Source of the DNA: Streptomyces sp. NBC_00224 | GTDB taxonomy: Bacteria > Actinomycetota > Actinomycetes > Streptomycetales > Streptomycetaceae | DNA length: 64,000 bases | Assembly: GCF_041435195.1 (NCBI RefSeq) | Contig: NZ_CP108106.1 | Location: 5,991,501 to 6,055,500 of the forward strand | Reading direction: 5' to 3' | Notes under the pieces: model-generated | What the model saw: only the letters and a program-made list of their open reading frames with translations | The model's database searches: none | What the model was told of the DNA's origin: nothing | Position numbers and translations under genes: made by a program | Shown: positions 1-8,925 of the stretch, piece after piece | Numbering within the stretch: the first letter of the stretch is position 1 | Layout: each line of letters starts with the position of its first letter

Positions 1-554
1 AGGCGTACCGCGCGCGTGGCACCGCCCGGCCGATCACGGTCGTCGGCAACCCGGTGCTCCACAAGGAGTGCAAGGACGTCACCGCGTTCGACGGCGAGCT
101 CGCGCAGCTGATCGACGACATGTTCGCCAGCCAGCGCGCCGCCGAGGGCGTGGGCCTGGCCGCCAACCAGATCGGCGTCGACCTCAAGGTCTTCGTCTAC
201 GACTGCATGGACGACGAGGGCGTGCGCCACGTCGGCGTCGTGTGCAACCCGGTCCTTCAGGAGCTGCCGGCCGACCGCCGGGTCCTGGACGAGTCCAACG
301 AGGGCTGCCTGTCCGTCCCGACGGCCTACGCCGAGCTGGCCCGCCCCGACTACGCCGAGGTCAGCGGCCAGGACGCCGAGGGCAACCCGATCAAGGTGCG
401 CGGCACCGGCTACTTCGCCCGCTGCCTCCAGCACGAGACGGACCACCTGTACGGGTACCTGTACATCGACCGCCTCTCCAAGCGCGACCGCAAGGACGCG
501 CTGAAGCAGATGGCCGAGGGCACCCCGCGCTACGAGGTCGTCCCGAACGCCTGA
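1..554 (+). CDS. def: Peptide deformylase (5' end missing)
   Basis: The enzyme removes the formyl group from the N-terminal methionine of nascent proteins and is a cytosolic metalloenzyme. The frame is open from base 3, so the true start lies before the window and the GTG at 54 is an internal Val. All three family motifs are visible: [17 protein letters not shown] with the metal-binding Cys, and QHETDH with the two metal-binding His and the catalytic Glu. The C-terminus ends about 25 residues after the HExxH motif, which is normal length. The gene converges on nrdB and shares a bidirectional hairpin with it. Only the N-terminal few residues appear to be missing. The assignment to peptide deformylase is firm; which of the several Streptomyces paralogues it is cannot be told from here. 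Confidence 0.93.
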   Translation, partial: AYRARGTARPITVVGNPVLHKECKDVTAFDGELAQLIDDMFASQRAAEGVGLAANQIGVDLKVFVYDCMDDEGVRHVGVVCNPVLQELPADRRVLDESNEGCLSVPTAYAELARPDYAEVSGQDAEGNPIKVRGTGYFARCLQHETDHLYGYLYIDRLSKRDRKDALKQMAEGTPRYEVVPNA

Positions 555-567
555 CGCTCACCCCGAC

Positions 568-616
568 GTACGCGAAGGGGCCCCGCACCACACCGGTGCG
601 GGGCCCCTTCGCGTAC
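568..616. terminator. Bidirectional terminator between def and nrdB
   Basis: A 21-bp perfect inverted repeat (568-588 against 596-616) with a 7-base loop fills the gap between two convergent genes. No long T tract follows, as is usual in Streptomyces. The symmetrical position argues that it terminates both transcripts. Confidence 0.85.
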
Positions 617-623
617 GTACGGC

Positions 624-1640
624 TTAGAACTCCTCGTCGAAGCCCACCGAGCCCTCGACCGCGACCTGGTACGCGGACGGGCGGCGCTCGAAGAAGTTCG
701 TGAGCTCCTGGACGCCCTGGAGCTCCATGAACGAGAACGGGTTCGACGAGCCGTACACCGGGGCGAAGCCGAGGCGCTGGAGGCGCTGGTCGGCGACGCA
801 CTGGAGGTACTCGCGCATCGACTCGGTGTTCATGCCCGGCAGGCCCTCGCCGCACAGGTCGCGGCCGAACTGGAGCTCGGCCTCCACCGCTTCCCTCATC
901 ATGTCGGCGACCTGCTGCTGGAGCTGGTCGTCGAAGAGCTCCGGCTCCTCCTTGCGGACGGTGTCCACGACCTCGAAGGCGAAGTTCATGTGCATCGTCT
1001 CGTCGCGGAACACCCAGTTGGTGCCGGTGGCGAGGCCGTGCAGCAGACCGCGGCTGCGGAACCAGTACACGTACGCGAAGGCGCCGTAGAAGAACAGGCC
1101 CTCGATGCACGCGGCGAAGCAGATCAGGTTGAGCAGGAAGCGGCGGCGGTCGGCCTTCGTCTCCAGGCGCTCCAGCTTCTCGACCTCGTTGATCCACTTG
1201 AAGCAGAACTGCGCCTTCTCGCGGATGGAGGGGATCTCCTCGACCGCGTCGAACGCCGCGGCGCGGTCGTCCGGGTCGGGCAGATACGTGTCGAGCAGCG
1301 TCAGATAGAACTGGACGTGCACGGCCTCCTCGAAGAGCTGACGGCTCAGGTAGAGCCGCGCCTCGGGGGAGTTGATGTGCTTGTAGAGCGTCAGGACGAG
1401 GTTGTTCGACACGATCGAGTCGCCCGTCGCGAAGAACGCGACCAGACGGCCGATCATGTGCTGCTCGCCCGGCGTGAGCTTGGCGAGGTCGGCGACGTCG
1501 GAGTGGAGGTCGACCTCCTCCACCGTCCAGGTGTTCTTGATGGCGTCCCGGTAGCGCTCGTAGAAGTCCGGGTAGCGCATCGGGCGCAGGGTCAGCTCGA
1601 AGCCCGGGTCGAGAAGGTTCTTCTCGGAGTTGGTGGTCAT
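624..1640 (-). CDS. nrdB: Class Ia ribonucleotide reductase, beta (radical-generating) subunit
   Basis: The protein (338 aa) is the diiron-tyrosyl radical partner of NrdA in making deoxynucleotides under oxygen. Expected ligands align with the E. coli pattern: Asp74, Glu105 and His108 (EAVH), Glu180 and the EETMH-type pair Glu214/His217. Tyr112, four residues after His108, is in the position of the radical tyrosine. The C-terminal acidic tail ending FDEEF fits the peptide that docks to the alpha subunit. The ATG overlaps the nrdA stop by one base (TAATG), so the two genes are translationally coupled. In S. coelicolor a third gene, nrdS, follows in the operon as I recall it; here the next gene is the convergent deformylase and nrdS is absent. 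Confidence 0.94.
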   Translation of the reverse strand: MTTNSEKNLLDPGFELTLRPMRYPDFYERYRDAIKNTWTVEEVDLHSDVADLAKLTPGEQHMIGRLVAFFATGDSIVSNNLVLTLYKHINSPEARLYLSRQLFEEAVHVQFYLTLLDTYLPDPDDRAAAFDAVEEIPSIREKAQFCFKWINEVEKLERLETKADRRRFLLNLICFAACIEGLFFYGAFAYVYWFRSRGLLHGLATGTNWVFRDETMHMNFAFEVVDTVRKEEPELFDDQLQQQVADMMREAVEAELQFGRDLCGEGLPGMNTESMREYLQCVADQRLQRLGFAPVYGSSNPFSFMELQGVQELTNFFERRPSAYQVAVEGSVGFDEEF

Positions 1641-4018
1641 TACTGGCAGGCCTCGCAGGACTCGGGGTTCTCAAGGGAGCAGGCGATCGCGTCGGCGTCG
1701 GGGGCCGCCTGCTGGACGGGGATCGGGGCGGCGGCCTGGGCGGCGCGGGCGATCCGGGTCGCCGGGCGCGAGCGCAGGTAGTACGTGGTCTTCAGACCCT
1801 GCTTCCAGGCGTACGCGTACATCGACGACAGCTTGCCGATGGTGGGCGTCTCCAGGAACAGGTTCAGCGACTGCGACTGGTCCAGGAACGGGGTGCGGGC
1901 CGCCGCCATGTCGATCAGGCCGCGCTGCGGGAGCTCCCACGCCGTGCGGTAGAGCGCGCGCACATCGGCGGGGATCCAGCTGAAGTCCTGGACCGAGCCG
2001 CTGGCGTCGCGCAGCGCCTCGCGGGACTGCGCGTCCCACACACCGAGCTTCTTCAGGTCCTCCACCAGGTAGCCGTTGACCTGGAGGAACTCACCCGAGA
2101 GCGTCTCGCGCTTGAACAGGTTGGAGACCTGCGGCTCGATGCACTCGTAGACACCGGCGATGGACGCGATGGTCGCGGTCGGGGCGATCGCGAGCAGCAG
2201 CGAGTTGCGCATGCCGACCGAGGCGATCCGCTCGCGCAGCGCCGTCCAGCGCTCCGGCCAATTCAGCTCGACGTCGTAGTGGTCGGGGTGCAGCACGCCG
2301 CGCGCCGTACGGGTCTTGTCCCACGCGGGCAGCGGGCCCGAGCGCTCGGCGAGGTCGCAGGACGCCTCGTACGCCGTGAGCATGATGCGCTCGGCCAGCT
2401 TGGTGGAGAGCGCCTTCGCCTCGGGGGAGTCGAACGGCAGGCGCAGCTTGAAGAAGACGTCCTGGAGGCCCATCGCGCCCAGGCCCACCGGACGCCACTT
2501 GGCGTTGGAGCGGCCGGCCTGCTCGGTCGGGTAGAAGTTGATGTCGACGACCCGGTCCAGGAAGGTCACGGCCGTACGGACGGTCTCGTCCAGGCGCTTC
2601 CAGTCGATCTCGCCGGAAGCGAGCACGAAGGAGCCGAGGTTGACCGAGCCGAGGTTGCAGACGGCCGTCTCGCCGTCGTCCGTGACCTCCAGGATCTCGG
2701 TGCAGAGGTTGGAGGAGTGGACCGTGTGGCCGGGCTCCGCCGTCTGGTTGGCGGTGCGGTTGGAGGCGTCCTTGAAGGTCATCCAGCCGTTGCCGGTCTG
2801 CGCCAGGGTGCGCATCATCCGGCCGTACAGGTCCCGGGCCGGCATCGTCTTCTGGGCGAGACCGGCCGCCTCGGCCTTGCGGTAGGCGGCGTCGAACTCG
2901 TCGCCCCACAGGTCGACCAGCTCCGGCACGTCGGCGGGGGAGAACAGCGACCAGGTGCCGTCCGCGTCCACCCGGCGCATGAACTCGTCCGGGATCCAGT
3001 GCGCCAGGTTCAGGTTGTGCGTGCGCCGGGCGTCCTCACCCGTGTTGTCGCGCAGCTCCAGGAACTCCTCGATGTCGGAGTGCCAGGTCTCCAGGTAGAC
3101 CGCGGCCGCGCCCTTGCGCCGCCCGCCCTGGTTGACGGCCGCGACCGAGGCGTCCAGCGTCTTCAGGAACGGGACGATGCCGTTGGAGTGGCCGTTGGTG
3201 CCCCGGATGAGCGAGCCGCGCGAGCGGATGCGGGAGTACGAGAGGCCGATGCCGCCCGCGTGCTTCGACAGGCGTGCCACCTGGTGGTAGCGGTCGTAGA
3301 TCGAGTCCAACTCGTCCTGCGGGGAGTCCAGCAGGTAGCAGCTGGACATCTGGGGGTGGCGGGTGCCGGAGTTGAAGAGCGTCGGCGAGGACGGCAGGTA
3401 GTCGAGCCGGCTCATGAGGCCGTACAGCGAGGCGACCTCGTCGAGCGCGCGCACCGAGTCGTCCTCGGCCAGGCCCGCCGCGACCCGGAGCATGAAGTGC
3501 TGCGGGGTCTCGATGACCTGGCGGGTGATCGGGTGCCGCAGCAGGTAGCGGGAGTAGAGCGTGCGCAGGCCGAAGTAGCCGAAGCGGTCGTCGGCGCCGT
3601 CCGCGAGGGAGGCGGTGACCAGCGCGTCCAGACGGTCCGCGTGCAGCCGTACGAAGTCGGCGGTGCGGTCCGCGATCAGGCCCTCGCGGTGGCCGACCTC
3701 GACCGAGTCGGAGAACGAGACCGAGCCCTGGGTCGCGGCCTCGTCGGCGATCGTGAGCGTCAGCAGCCGGGCGGCGAGGCGGGAGTACGCCGGGTCCTCG
3801 GAGATCAGACCGGCGGCGGCCTCGGTGGCGAGCCCACGCAGCTCCGCCTCGTCCGAGCGCGCGTTGCGGCCGCGCAGCGCGGCGGCGGCGACACGGCCGG
3901 GGTCGGTGTCCGGCAGATCGGCGGTGAGGTCGGTCAGGGTCCGCAGCAGGGCGGTCCCGGGGGCATCGGCCGGCTCTTCGGCGATCGCTGAGGCGGGATC
4001 CGCAGGGGCGATGGTCAC
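1640..4018 (-). CDS. nrdA: Class Ia ribonucleotide reductase, alpha (catalytic) subunit
   Basis: The large subunit (792 aa) reduces ribonucleoside diphosphates. Catalytic residues are in place: Asn436, Cys438 and Glu440 in NLCTE, the redox pair Cys227 (SSCYLL) and Cys453 (AVCNLGS), the adjacent tyrosines in KTTYYLRS that relay the radical, and the C-terminal ESCEACQ pair that is re-reduced by thioredoxin. I chose the GTG at 4018 because GAGGAG lies 9 bases upstream on the minus strand and because a longer start would run through the cobalamin riboswitch. The N-terminal 150 residues are diverged, as is usual in actinobacterial NrdA. Expression should fall when B12 is present, leaving the B12-dependent class II enzyme (not in this window) to work. 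Confidence 0.94.
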   Translation of the reverse strand: MTIAPADPASAIAEEPADAPGTALLRTLTDLTADLPDTDPGRVAAAALRGRNARSDEAELRGLATEAAAGLISEDPAYSRLAARLLTLTIADEAATQGSVSFSDSVEVGHREGLIADRTADFVRLHADRLDALVTASLADGADDRFGYFGLRTLYSRYLLRHPITRQVIETPQHFMLRVAAGLAEDDSVRALDEVASLYGLMSRLDYLPSSPTLFNSGTRHPQMSSCYLLDSPQDELDSIYDRYHQVARLSKHAGGIGLSYSRIRSRGSLIRGTNGHSNGIVPFLKTLDASVAAVNQGGRRKGAAAVYLETWHSDIEEFLELRDNTGEDARRTHNLNLAHWIPDEFMRRVDADGTWSLFSPADVPELVDLWGDEFDAAYRKAEAAGLAQKTMPARDLYGRMMRTLAQTGNGWMTFKDASNRTANQTAEPGHTVHSSNLCTEILEVTDDGETAVCNLGSVNLGSFVLASGEIDWKRLDETVRTAVTFLDRVVDINFYPTEQAGRSNAKWRPVGLGAMGLQDVFFKLRLPFDSPEAKALSTKLAERIMLTAYEASCDLAERSGPLPAWDKTRTARGVLHPDHYDVELNWPERWTALRERIASVGMRNSLLLAIAPTATIASIAGVYECIEPQVSNLFKRETLSGEFLQVNGYLVEDLKKLGVWDAQSREALRDASGSVQDFSWIPADVRALYRTAWELPQRGLIDMAAARTPFLDQSQSLNLFLETPTIGKLSSMYAYAWKQGLKTTYYLRSRPATRIARAAQAAAPIPVQQAAPDADAIACSLENPESCEACQ

Positions 4019-4154
4019 GTGGGGGCACTCCTCGCTCGGCACGGGGCCTTGGGGAAGTGCGCGGGCACACGGACACACCCCCTCGGGGGTACGCCGCGTC
4101 CACATGCCCATTCCGCGAGGCCCGGACGTCTGGCACCCGGACCGGACGGCCAGG

Positions 4155-4285
4155 GCGCGCTGTCGGCAGGTCCTCGGACTGAACAGGTACGCAAATGCAT
4201 ACGAGTACACCGTTGCGGGACAGTTCCGGATTTGCACCGGATTCCCCTGCGGCGACAGCGAGCACGAGCATACATCTTGTGCCGC
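4155..4285 (-). promoter_or_regulatory. Cobalamin (B12) riboswitch controlling nrdAB
   Basis: On the minus strand the leader contains, in order, GGGGAATCCGGTG, CAAATCCGGAACTG, TCCCGCAACGGT and the B12-box-like element AGTCCGAGGACCTGCC (4165-4180), which is the conserved order of cobalamin riboswitches. Short CTGTCG/CGACAG sequences at about 4161-4166 and 4252-4257 can pair to close the domain. The 3' edge lies about 140 bases before the nrdA start. A B12 riboswitch in front of nrdABS has been described in S. coelicolor; here the sequence match is direct. Confidence 0.93.
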
Positions 4286-4368
4286 GCTGTGTTGGCACCC
4301 CCACATGTTGTGTCGCATCCGTACCGGAGCGTGTTTGTTGGGTAGTTGCTCGACTGCGGGCCGTCTTG

Positions 4369-4396
4369 GGCTGGTCGCGCAGTTCCCCGCGCCCCT
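4369..4396 (+). repeat. 28-bp dispersed Streptomyces element, copy A
   Basis: The 28-base string here is identical to those at 12451-12478, 30934-30961 and 53731-53758, and to the reverse complements at 12532-12559 and 53767-53794. This copy is single, without an inverted partner, and lies upstream of the nrdA leader. The stretch 4286-4440 otherwise holds the presumed nrdA promoter, which I cannot pin down. Confidence 0.85.
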
Positions 4397-4455
4397 AGAC
4401 GCTTGCCGTACGCCGCAACCTGCGGGCGGTACGGGGCATTCCCCGGGCACGAAAA

Positions 4456-4483
4456 CGGGCCGCCGGGGTTTCCCGGCGGCCCG
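4456..4483 (-). terminator. Terminator of the symporter operon
   Basis: A 12-bp perfect GC-rich stem (4456-4467 against 4472-4483) with a 4-base loop is followed on the minus strand by GTTTTCG. It lies 17 bases past the symporter stop codon and fits a Rho-independent terminator. Confidence 0.8.
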
Positions 4484-4500
4484 ATTTCCTGTTGCTCGTG

Positions 4501-6120
4501 TCAGTGCGTCGCGGCCGGGAGTTCCGTCTTGACGCCCGGGTCGCCCGCGTCCGCCGTGTAGTCCTCCGGGGACGTCTCGTCGACGCCGTCGGGGGCCTTC
4601 AGGGCTCGCAGGACCACCGTGAGGACGACGGTGACGGCGACGTTCAGGAGGAACGCGGTGAGGCCGATGTAGCCGATCTCACCGATGCCGGGGATGTTCT
4701 TGGAGCTGCCGCCGAAGTGCTTCTGGGTGGGCGAGGCGACCCCGTACGCGGCGAGCGTGCCGTACGCCATGCCCACCGCCCAGCCCGCCAGCAGCGCCCA
4801 GCGGTGGAACCAGCGGGTGAACAGACCGCCCACCAGGGCCGGGAAGGTCTGCAGGATCCAGATGCCGCCGAGCAGCTGGAAGTTGATCGCGACCGTCTTG
4901 TCCATGGTGAGGACGAAGACCAGCGCGCCGACCTTCACCAGGAGCGAGACCAGCTTGGAGACCTTGGTCTCCTGCGCCGGCGTGGCGTCCGGCTTGAGGA
5001 AGTCCTTGTAGATGTTGCGGGTGAAGAGGTTCGCGGCCGCGATCGACATGATCGCCGCCGGGACGAGCGCGCCGATGCCGATGGCCGCGAAGGCCACGCC
5101 CGCGAACCAGTCGGGGAACATGTCCTCGAAGAGCTGCGGGATCGCCAGCTGGCCGTTCTTGACCTTGACCCCGGCCGCGATCGCCATGAAGCCGAGCAGC
5201 GCGAGCAGGCCCAGCATCAGCGAGTACAGGGGCAGGATCGTGGTGTTGCGGCGGATGACGTTGCGGCTGCGGGAGGAGAGGGTCGCCGTGATCGAGTGCG
5301 GGTACATGAAGAGCGCCAGCGCCGAGCCGAGGGCGAGTGTGGCGTAGGTCCACTGCCCGGCCTCGGGGGGCACCAGGGCGCCCGTGGGCTTCCCGGCCGC
5401 GTTGGGCGTCTCGAACTTGTGCCGGGCCGCCGCGAAGATGTCGTCGAAGCCGCCGAGCTTGATCGGGATGTAGATGATCGCCACCAGGATGACGAGGTAG
5501 ATCAGGCCGTCCTTCACGAACGCGATCAGCGCGGGCGCGCGCAGGCCCGAGGAGTAGGTGTACGCGGCGAGCACCGCGAACGCGATCAGCAGCGGCAGGT
5601 CCTTGAGGAACCAGTTGCCGGACCCGCCGATGCCCATCACGTCGAGCACCGCCTGGATGCCGACCAGCTGGAGCGCGATGTACGGCATCGTGGCGAGGAT
5701 GCCGGTGACCGCGACCGCCAGCGAGAGGCCCTTGGAGCCGAACCGGCCGCGTACGAAGTCCGATGTGGTCACGTAGCCGTGCTTGTGCGAGACCGACCAG
5801 AGCCGGGGCAGGAACGTGAAGATCAGCGGATAGACGAGGATCGTGTACGGCACCGCGAAGAACCCGGCCGCGCCCGCCGCGTACACCGCCGCCGGAACCG
5901 CGACGAACGTGTACGCCGTGTAGAGGTCGCCGCCGAGCAGGAACCAGGTGACCCAGGTGCCGAACGAGCGGCCGCCGAGCCCCCATTCGTCGAGGCTCTG
6001 CTCGTTCTCGGCGCGGCGCCAGCGGGCGGCCATGAAGCCGATGACCGTGACGGCCAGGAAGAAGAAGATGAAGACGCCGAGCGCGACGCCGTTCACACCG
6101 TCGTTGGCTGCGAGAGTCAC
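4501..6120 (-). CDS. Sodium:solute symporter family (MctP-like monocarboxylate permease)
   Basis: This 539-residue integral membrane protein has about 13 hydrophobic segments and the sodium:solute symporter signature region (GGRSFGTWVTWFLLGGD near residue 50 and the MPYIALQLVGIQ helix). The family moves organic acids, sugars or amino acids with Na+ or H+. Pairing with a DUF3311 protein is typical of the branch that includes MctP-type monocarboxylate carriers, but the substrate is not proven by the sequence. The start GTG overlaps the DUF3311 stop (GTGA), so the pair is translationally coupled. The C-terminal tail is hydrophilic and acidic. Confidence 0.85.
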   Translation of the reverse strand: MTLAANDGVNGVALGVFIFFFLAVTVIGFMAARWRRAENEQSLDEWGLGGRSFGTWVTWFLLGGDLYTAYTFVAVPAAVYAAGAAGFFAVPYTILVYPLIFTFLPRLWSVSHKHGYVTTSDFVRGRFGSKGLSLAVAVTGILATMPYIALQLVGIQAVLDVMGIGGSGNWFLKDLPLLIAFAVLAAYTYSSGLRAPALIAFVKDGLIYLVILVAIIYIPIKLGGFDDIFAAARHKFETPNAAGKPTGALVPPEAGQWTYATLALGSALALFMYPHSITATLSSRSRNVIRRNTTILPLYSLMLGLLALLGFMAIAAGVKVKNGQLAIPQLFEDMFPDWFAGVAFAAIGIGALVPAAIMSIAAANLFTRNIYKDFLKPDATPAQETKVSKLVSLLVKVGALVFVLTMDKTVAINFQLLGGIWILQTFPALVGGLFTRWFHRWALLAGWAVGMAYGTLAAYGVASPTQKHFGGSSKNIPGIGEIGYIGLTAFLLNVAVTVVLTVVLRALKAPDGVDETSPEDYTADAGDPGVKTELPAATH

Positions 6121-6371
6121 TTGCCCTCACCCGCCTTGCGGCCCTGCTGGTCGCGCTGCCACAGCTTGTACGCGAGCATCGTGAGCGCGGTCGAGATGAC
6201 CACCCACAGCATCTGGTACCAGTAGAAGAACGGGATCCCGGCGAGCGCCGGGTCGGCCTTCGCGTACGAACCGACCCAGAGCATCGCCACGAAGGGCGCG
6301 ATCAGGCAGAAGGCGATGACCACGCGCGCGGGCGTGATCACCGGTCTCCGCTCTTGCGTTGATTCCGGCAT
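6117..6371 (-). CDS. DUF3311 small membrane protein
   Basis: An 84-residue protein with two predicted membrane helices (about residues 15-35 and 48-70) and a basic C-terminus. It matches the DUF3311 family, which is nearly always found just upstream of a sodium:solute symporter; it may help assembly or stability of the carrier. The ATG at 6371 is preferred over the upstream GTG at 6392 because GGGGACGGAG precedes it at a workable distance. It overlaps the symporter start by four bases. Confidence 0.8.
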   Translation of the reverse strand: MPESTQERRPVITPARVVIAFCLIAPFVAMLWVGSYAKADPALAGIPFFYWYQMLWVVISTALTMLAYKLWQRDQQGRKAGEGK

Positions 6372-6514
6372 ACGTTGGCTCCGTCCCCTCACTTCACCTG
6401 TGTAATGCGCAGGAAATCTAGGGGACGGATAACCGTCGCGAAAGCCCCGTCCGGATAGCGGACGTGGTGAAAGAGTGCGGAGTCGGTGCAGGCCGGAGGC
6501 TATTTCCGGCTATG

Positions 6515-7378
<864 letters not shown>

Positions 7379-7436
7379 TCAGGTGTCGGTCCGATAACGG
7401 ACGCGACAGCCCTTCTTATACACCCTTGACACCCCT

Positions 7437-7476
7437 AAAGGTCTAGGCCAAGCTCCCGGTACTGGTCTAAACCATT
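7437..7476 (+). promoter_or_regulatory. Two dre-type DasR operators and promoter of dasA
   Basis: ACTGGTCTAAACCATT at 7461-7476 matches the dre consensus (ACTGGTCTAGACCA-type palindrome) at nearly every position. A weaker second copy, AAAGGTCTAGGCCAAG, lies at 7437-7452. A TTGACA -35-like hexamer sits at 7426-7431, so both operators would cover the promoter or start of dasA transcription. The whole dasR-dasA gap (7280-7562) contains no other gene. Confidence 0.88.
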
Positions 7477-7562
7477 AAAGACCAGGTCCCAGCCCCACAG
7501 GCAGTACACGTCGTATGTCTTCGCGGTGGGTGGGGGGTTGCAGCATCCCTGAGGAGGGTGGC

Positions 7563-8846
7563 GTGAAGCGCAAGCTCATCGCGGCGATCGGCGTCGCGGG
7601 CATGTTGGTCAGCATCGCGGCGTGCGGCGACGACGACAAGAAGGACGACGGCGCCAAGGGCGGCGACGCCAAGTCGCTCACGGTCTGGCTGACCGTCGAC
7701 GCCCAGAAGAACTGGCCGGACCTGGTCAAGGCCGCGGACGACGCGATCGTCGCCAAGCACCCGGGCCTGAAGATCAGCCACGAGTACTACGGCTGGCCGG
7801 ACAAGAACGCCAAGCTCGACGCGGTGCTCGCCACCGACAAGGCCCCCGACGTGGTCGAGATGGGCAACACCGAGATGCTCGCCTACTCGGTCAAGGGCGC
7901 CTTCGCCGAGATCGACCCGTCGAAGTTCGACAACTCCTCCGCGTGGCTCGACGGCCTCAAGGCCTCGGTCTCGTACGGCGGCAAGACCTACGGCGTCCCC
8001 TACTACGCCGGTGGCCGCGTGGCGACCTGGCGCAAGGACATCGCCGCCGACGCGGGCGTGAGCGCCGCCCCGAAGACGTACACCGAGCTGACCGCCGACC
8101 TGGACAAGATCCAGGAGAAGAAGGGCGACAAGTTCAGCGCCTGGTACCAGCCGTCCCGCGACTGGTACGCGGCCATGTCGTACGTGTACGACGCCAGCGG
8201 CTCCATCGCCAAGGAGGACGGCGGCAAGTTCAAGGCGAACCTGTCCTCGCCGGAGTCCCTCAAGGGCCTGAACGAGTACAAGAACATCCTCGGCAAGTAC
8301 ATGCACGGCGACAAGACCAAGGACGAGGCCGACCGTCCGATCGTCTACGGCCAGGGCAAGTCCGCGCTGATCTTCGGTGCGGGCTGGGAGGGCGGCACCG
8401 CCGCCACCCCGGAGAACGACAAGGTCGGCAAGCTCGCCGACAAGCTGGAGAACTTCGTGATGCCCGGCCCGTCGGGCAAGGCCATGCCGGTCTTCCTCGG
8501 CGGCTCCGACCTGGCCGTGCCGGTCAAGTCCAAGGCGCAGGCGCTCGCCGCCGAGTGGATCAACGCGTTCACCGGCACCCAGGGCCAGAAGGGCCTGATC
8601 GCCAAGCAGAACCTGCCCAACAACAAGACGGACCTCGCTCCGCTGAAGGCGGACCCGAAGACGGCCGTCCCGGCCACCGCGGCCGAGTCCAGCTGGTTCG
8701 TGCCCATGGCCCCGGGCTGGGGCCAGGTCGAGAAGGCCAAGGTCCTCCAGGACATGCTGCAGGCCATCGGCACCGGCAAGAAGTCGGTCGAGCAGGCCGC
8801 GAAGGACGCGGACACCGCGATCGACAAGGTCATCAACACCAAGTGA
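7563..8846 (+). CDS. dasA: Chitobiose ABC transporter, substrate-binding lipoprotein DasA
   Basis: A 427-residue family 1 solute-binding protein. The signal peptide ends in a lipobox with the acylated Cys at residue 21 (SIAAC), so the protein is anchored outside the membrane. The GTG start at 7563 has GAGGAGGG eight bases upstream; an earlier in-frame ATG at 7515 lies before this site and would place extra residues ahead of the signal peptide. It heads the dasABC operon next to dasR and is expected to bind chitobiose. No ATPase gene is present, as expected for systems served by the shared ATPase MsiK encoded elsewhere. Confidence 0.93.
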   Translation: MKRKLIAAIGVAGMLVSIAACGDDDKKDDGAKGGDAKSLTVWLTVDAQKNWPDLVKAADDAIVAKHPGLKISHEYYGWPDKNAKLDAVLATDKAPDVVEMGNTEMLAYSVKGAFAEIDPSKFDNSSAWLDGLKASVSYGGKTYGVPYYAGGRVATWRKDIAADAGVSAAPKTYTELTADLDKIQEKKGDKFSAWYQPSRDWYAAMSYVYDASGSIAKEDGGKFKANLSSPESLKGLNEYKNILGKYMHGDKTKDEADRPIVYGQGKSALIFGAGWEGGTAATPENDKVGKLADKLENFVMPGPSGKAMPVFLGGSDLAVPVKSKAQALAAEWINAFTGTQGQKGLIAKQNLPNNKTDLAPLKADPKTAVPATAAESSWFVPMAPGWGQVEKAKVLQDMLQAIGTGKKSVEQAAKDADTAIDKVINTK

Positions 8847-8851
8847 CCTGT

Positions 8852-8890
8852 GGGCGAGGGCCCCGTCGGAGAGCGACGGGGCCCTCGCCC
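8852..8890 (+). terminator. Intercistronic hairpin between dasA and dasB
   Basis: A 17-bp perfect stem (8852-8868 against 8874-8890) with a 5-base loop follows the dasA stop. Such hairpins after a binding-protein gene often cut read-through or protect the upstream mRNA, giving more binding protein than permease. Confidence 0.75.
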
Positions 8891-8925
8891 GGCCAGTACC
8901 GGAGAGGGACCGCTAGGAGCGCGCG

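Noticed and set aside
2279..3991. 570-residue open frame on the plus strand opposite nrdA
   Set aside because: A high-GC shadow frame with Arg/Val/Gly-rich composition and no family match.
1640..4450. Longer nrdA form starting near 4450
   Set aside because: It would translate through the cobalamin riboswitch and lacks a ribosome site; GTG 4018 has GAGGAG and the right length.
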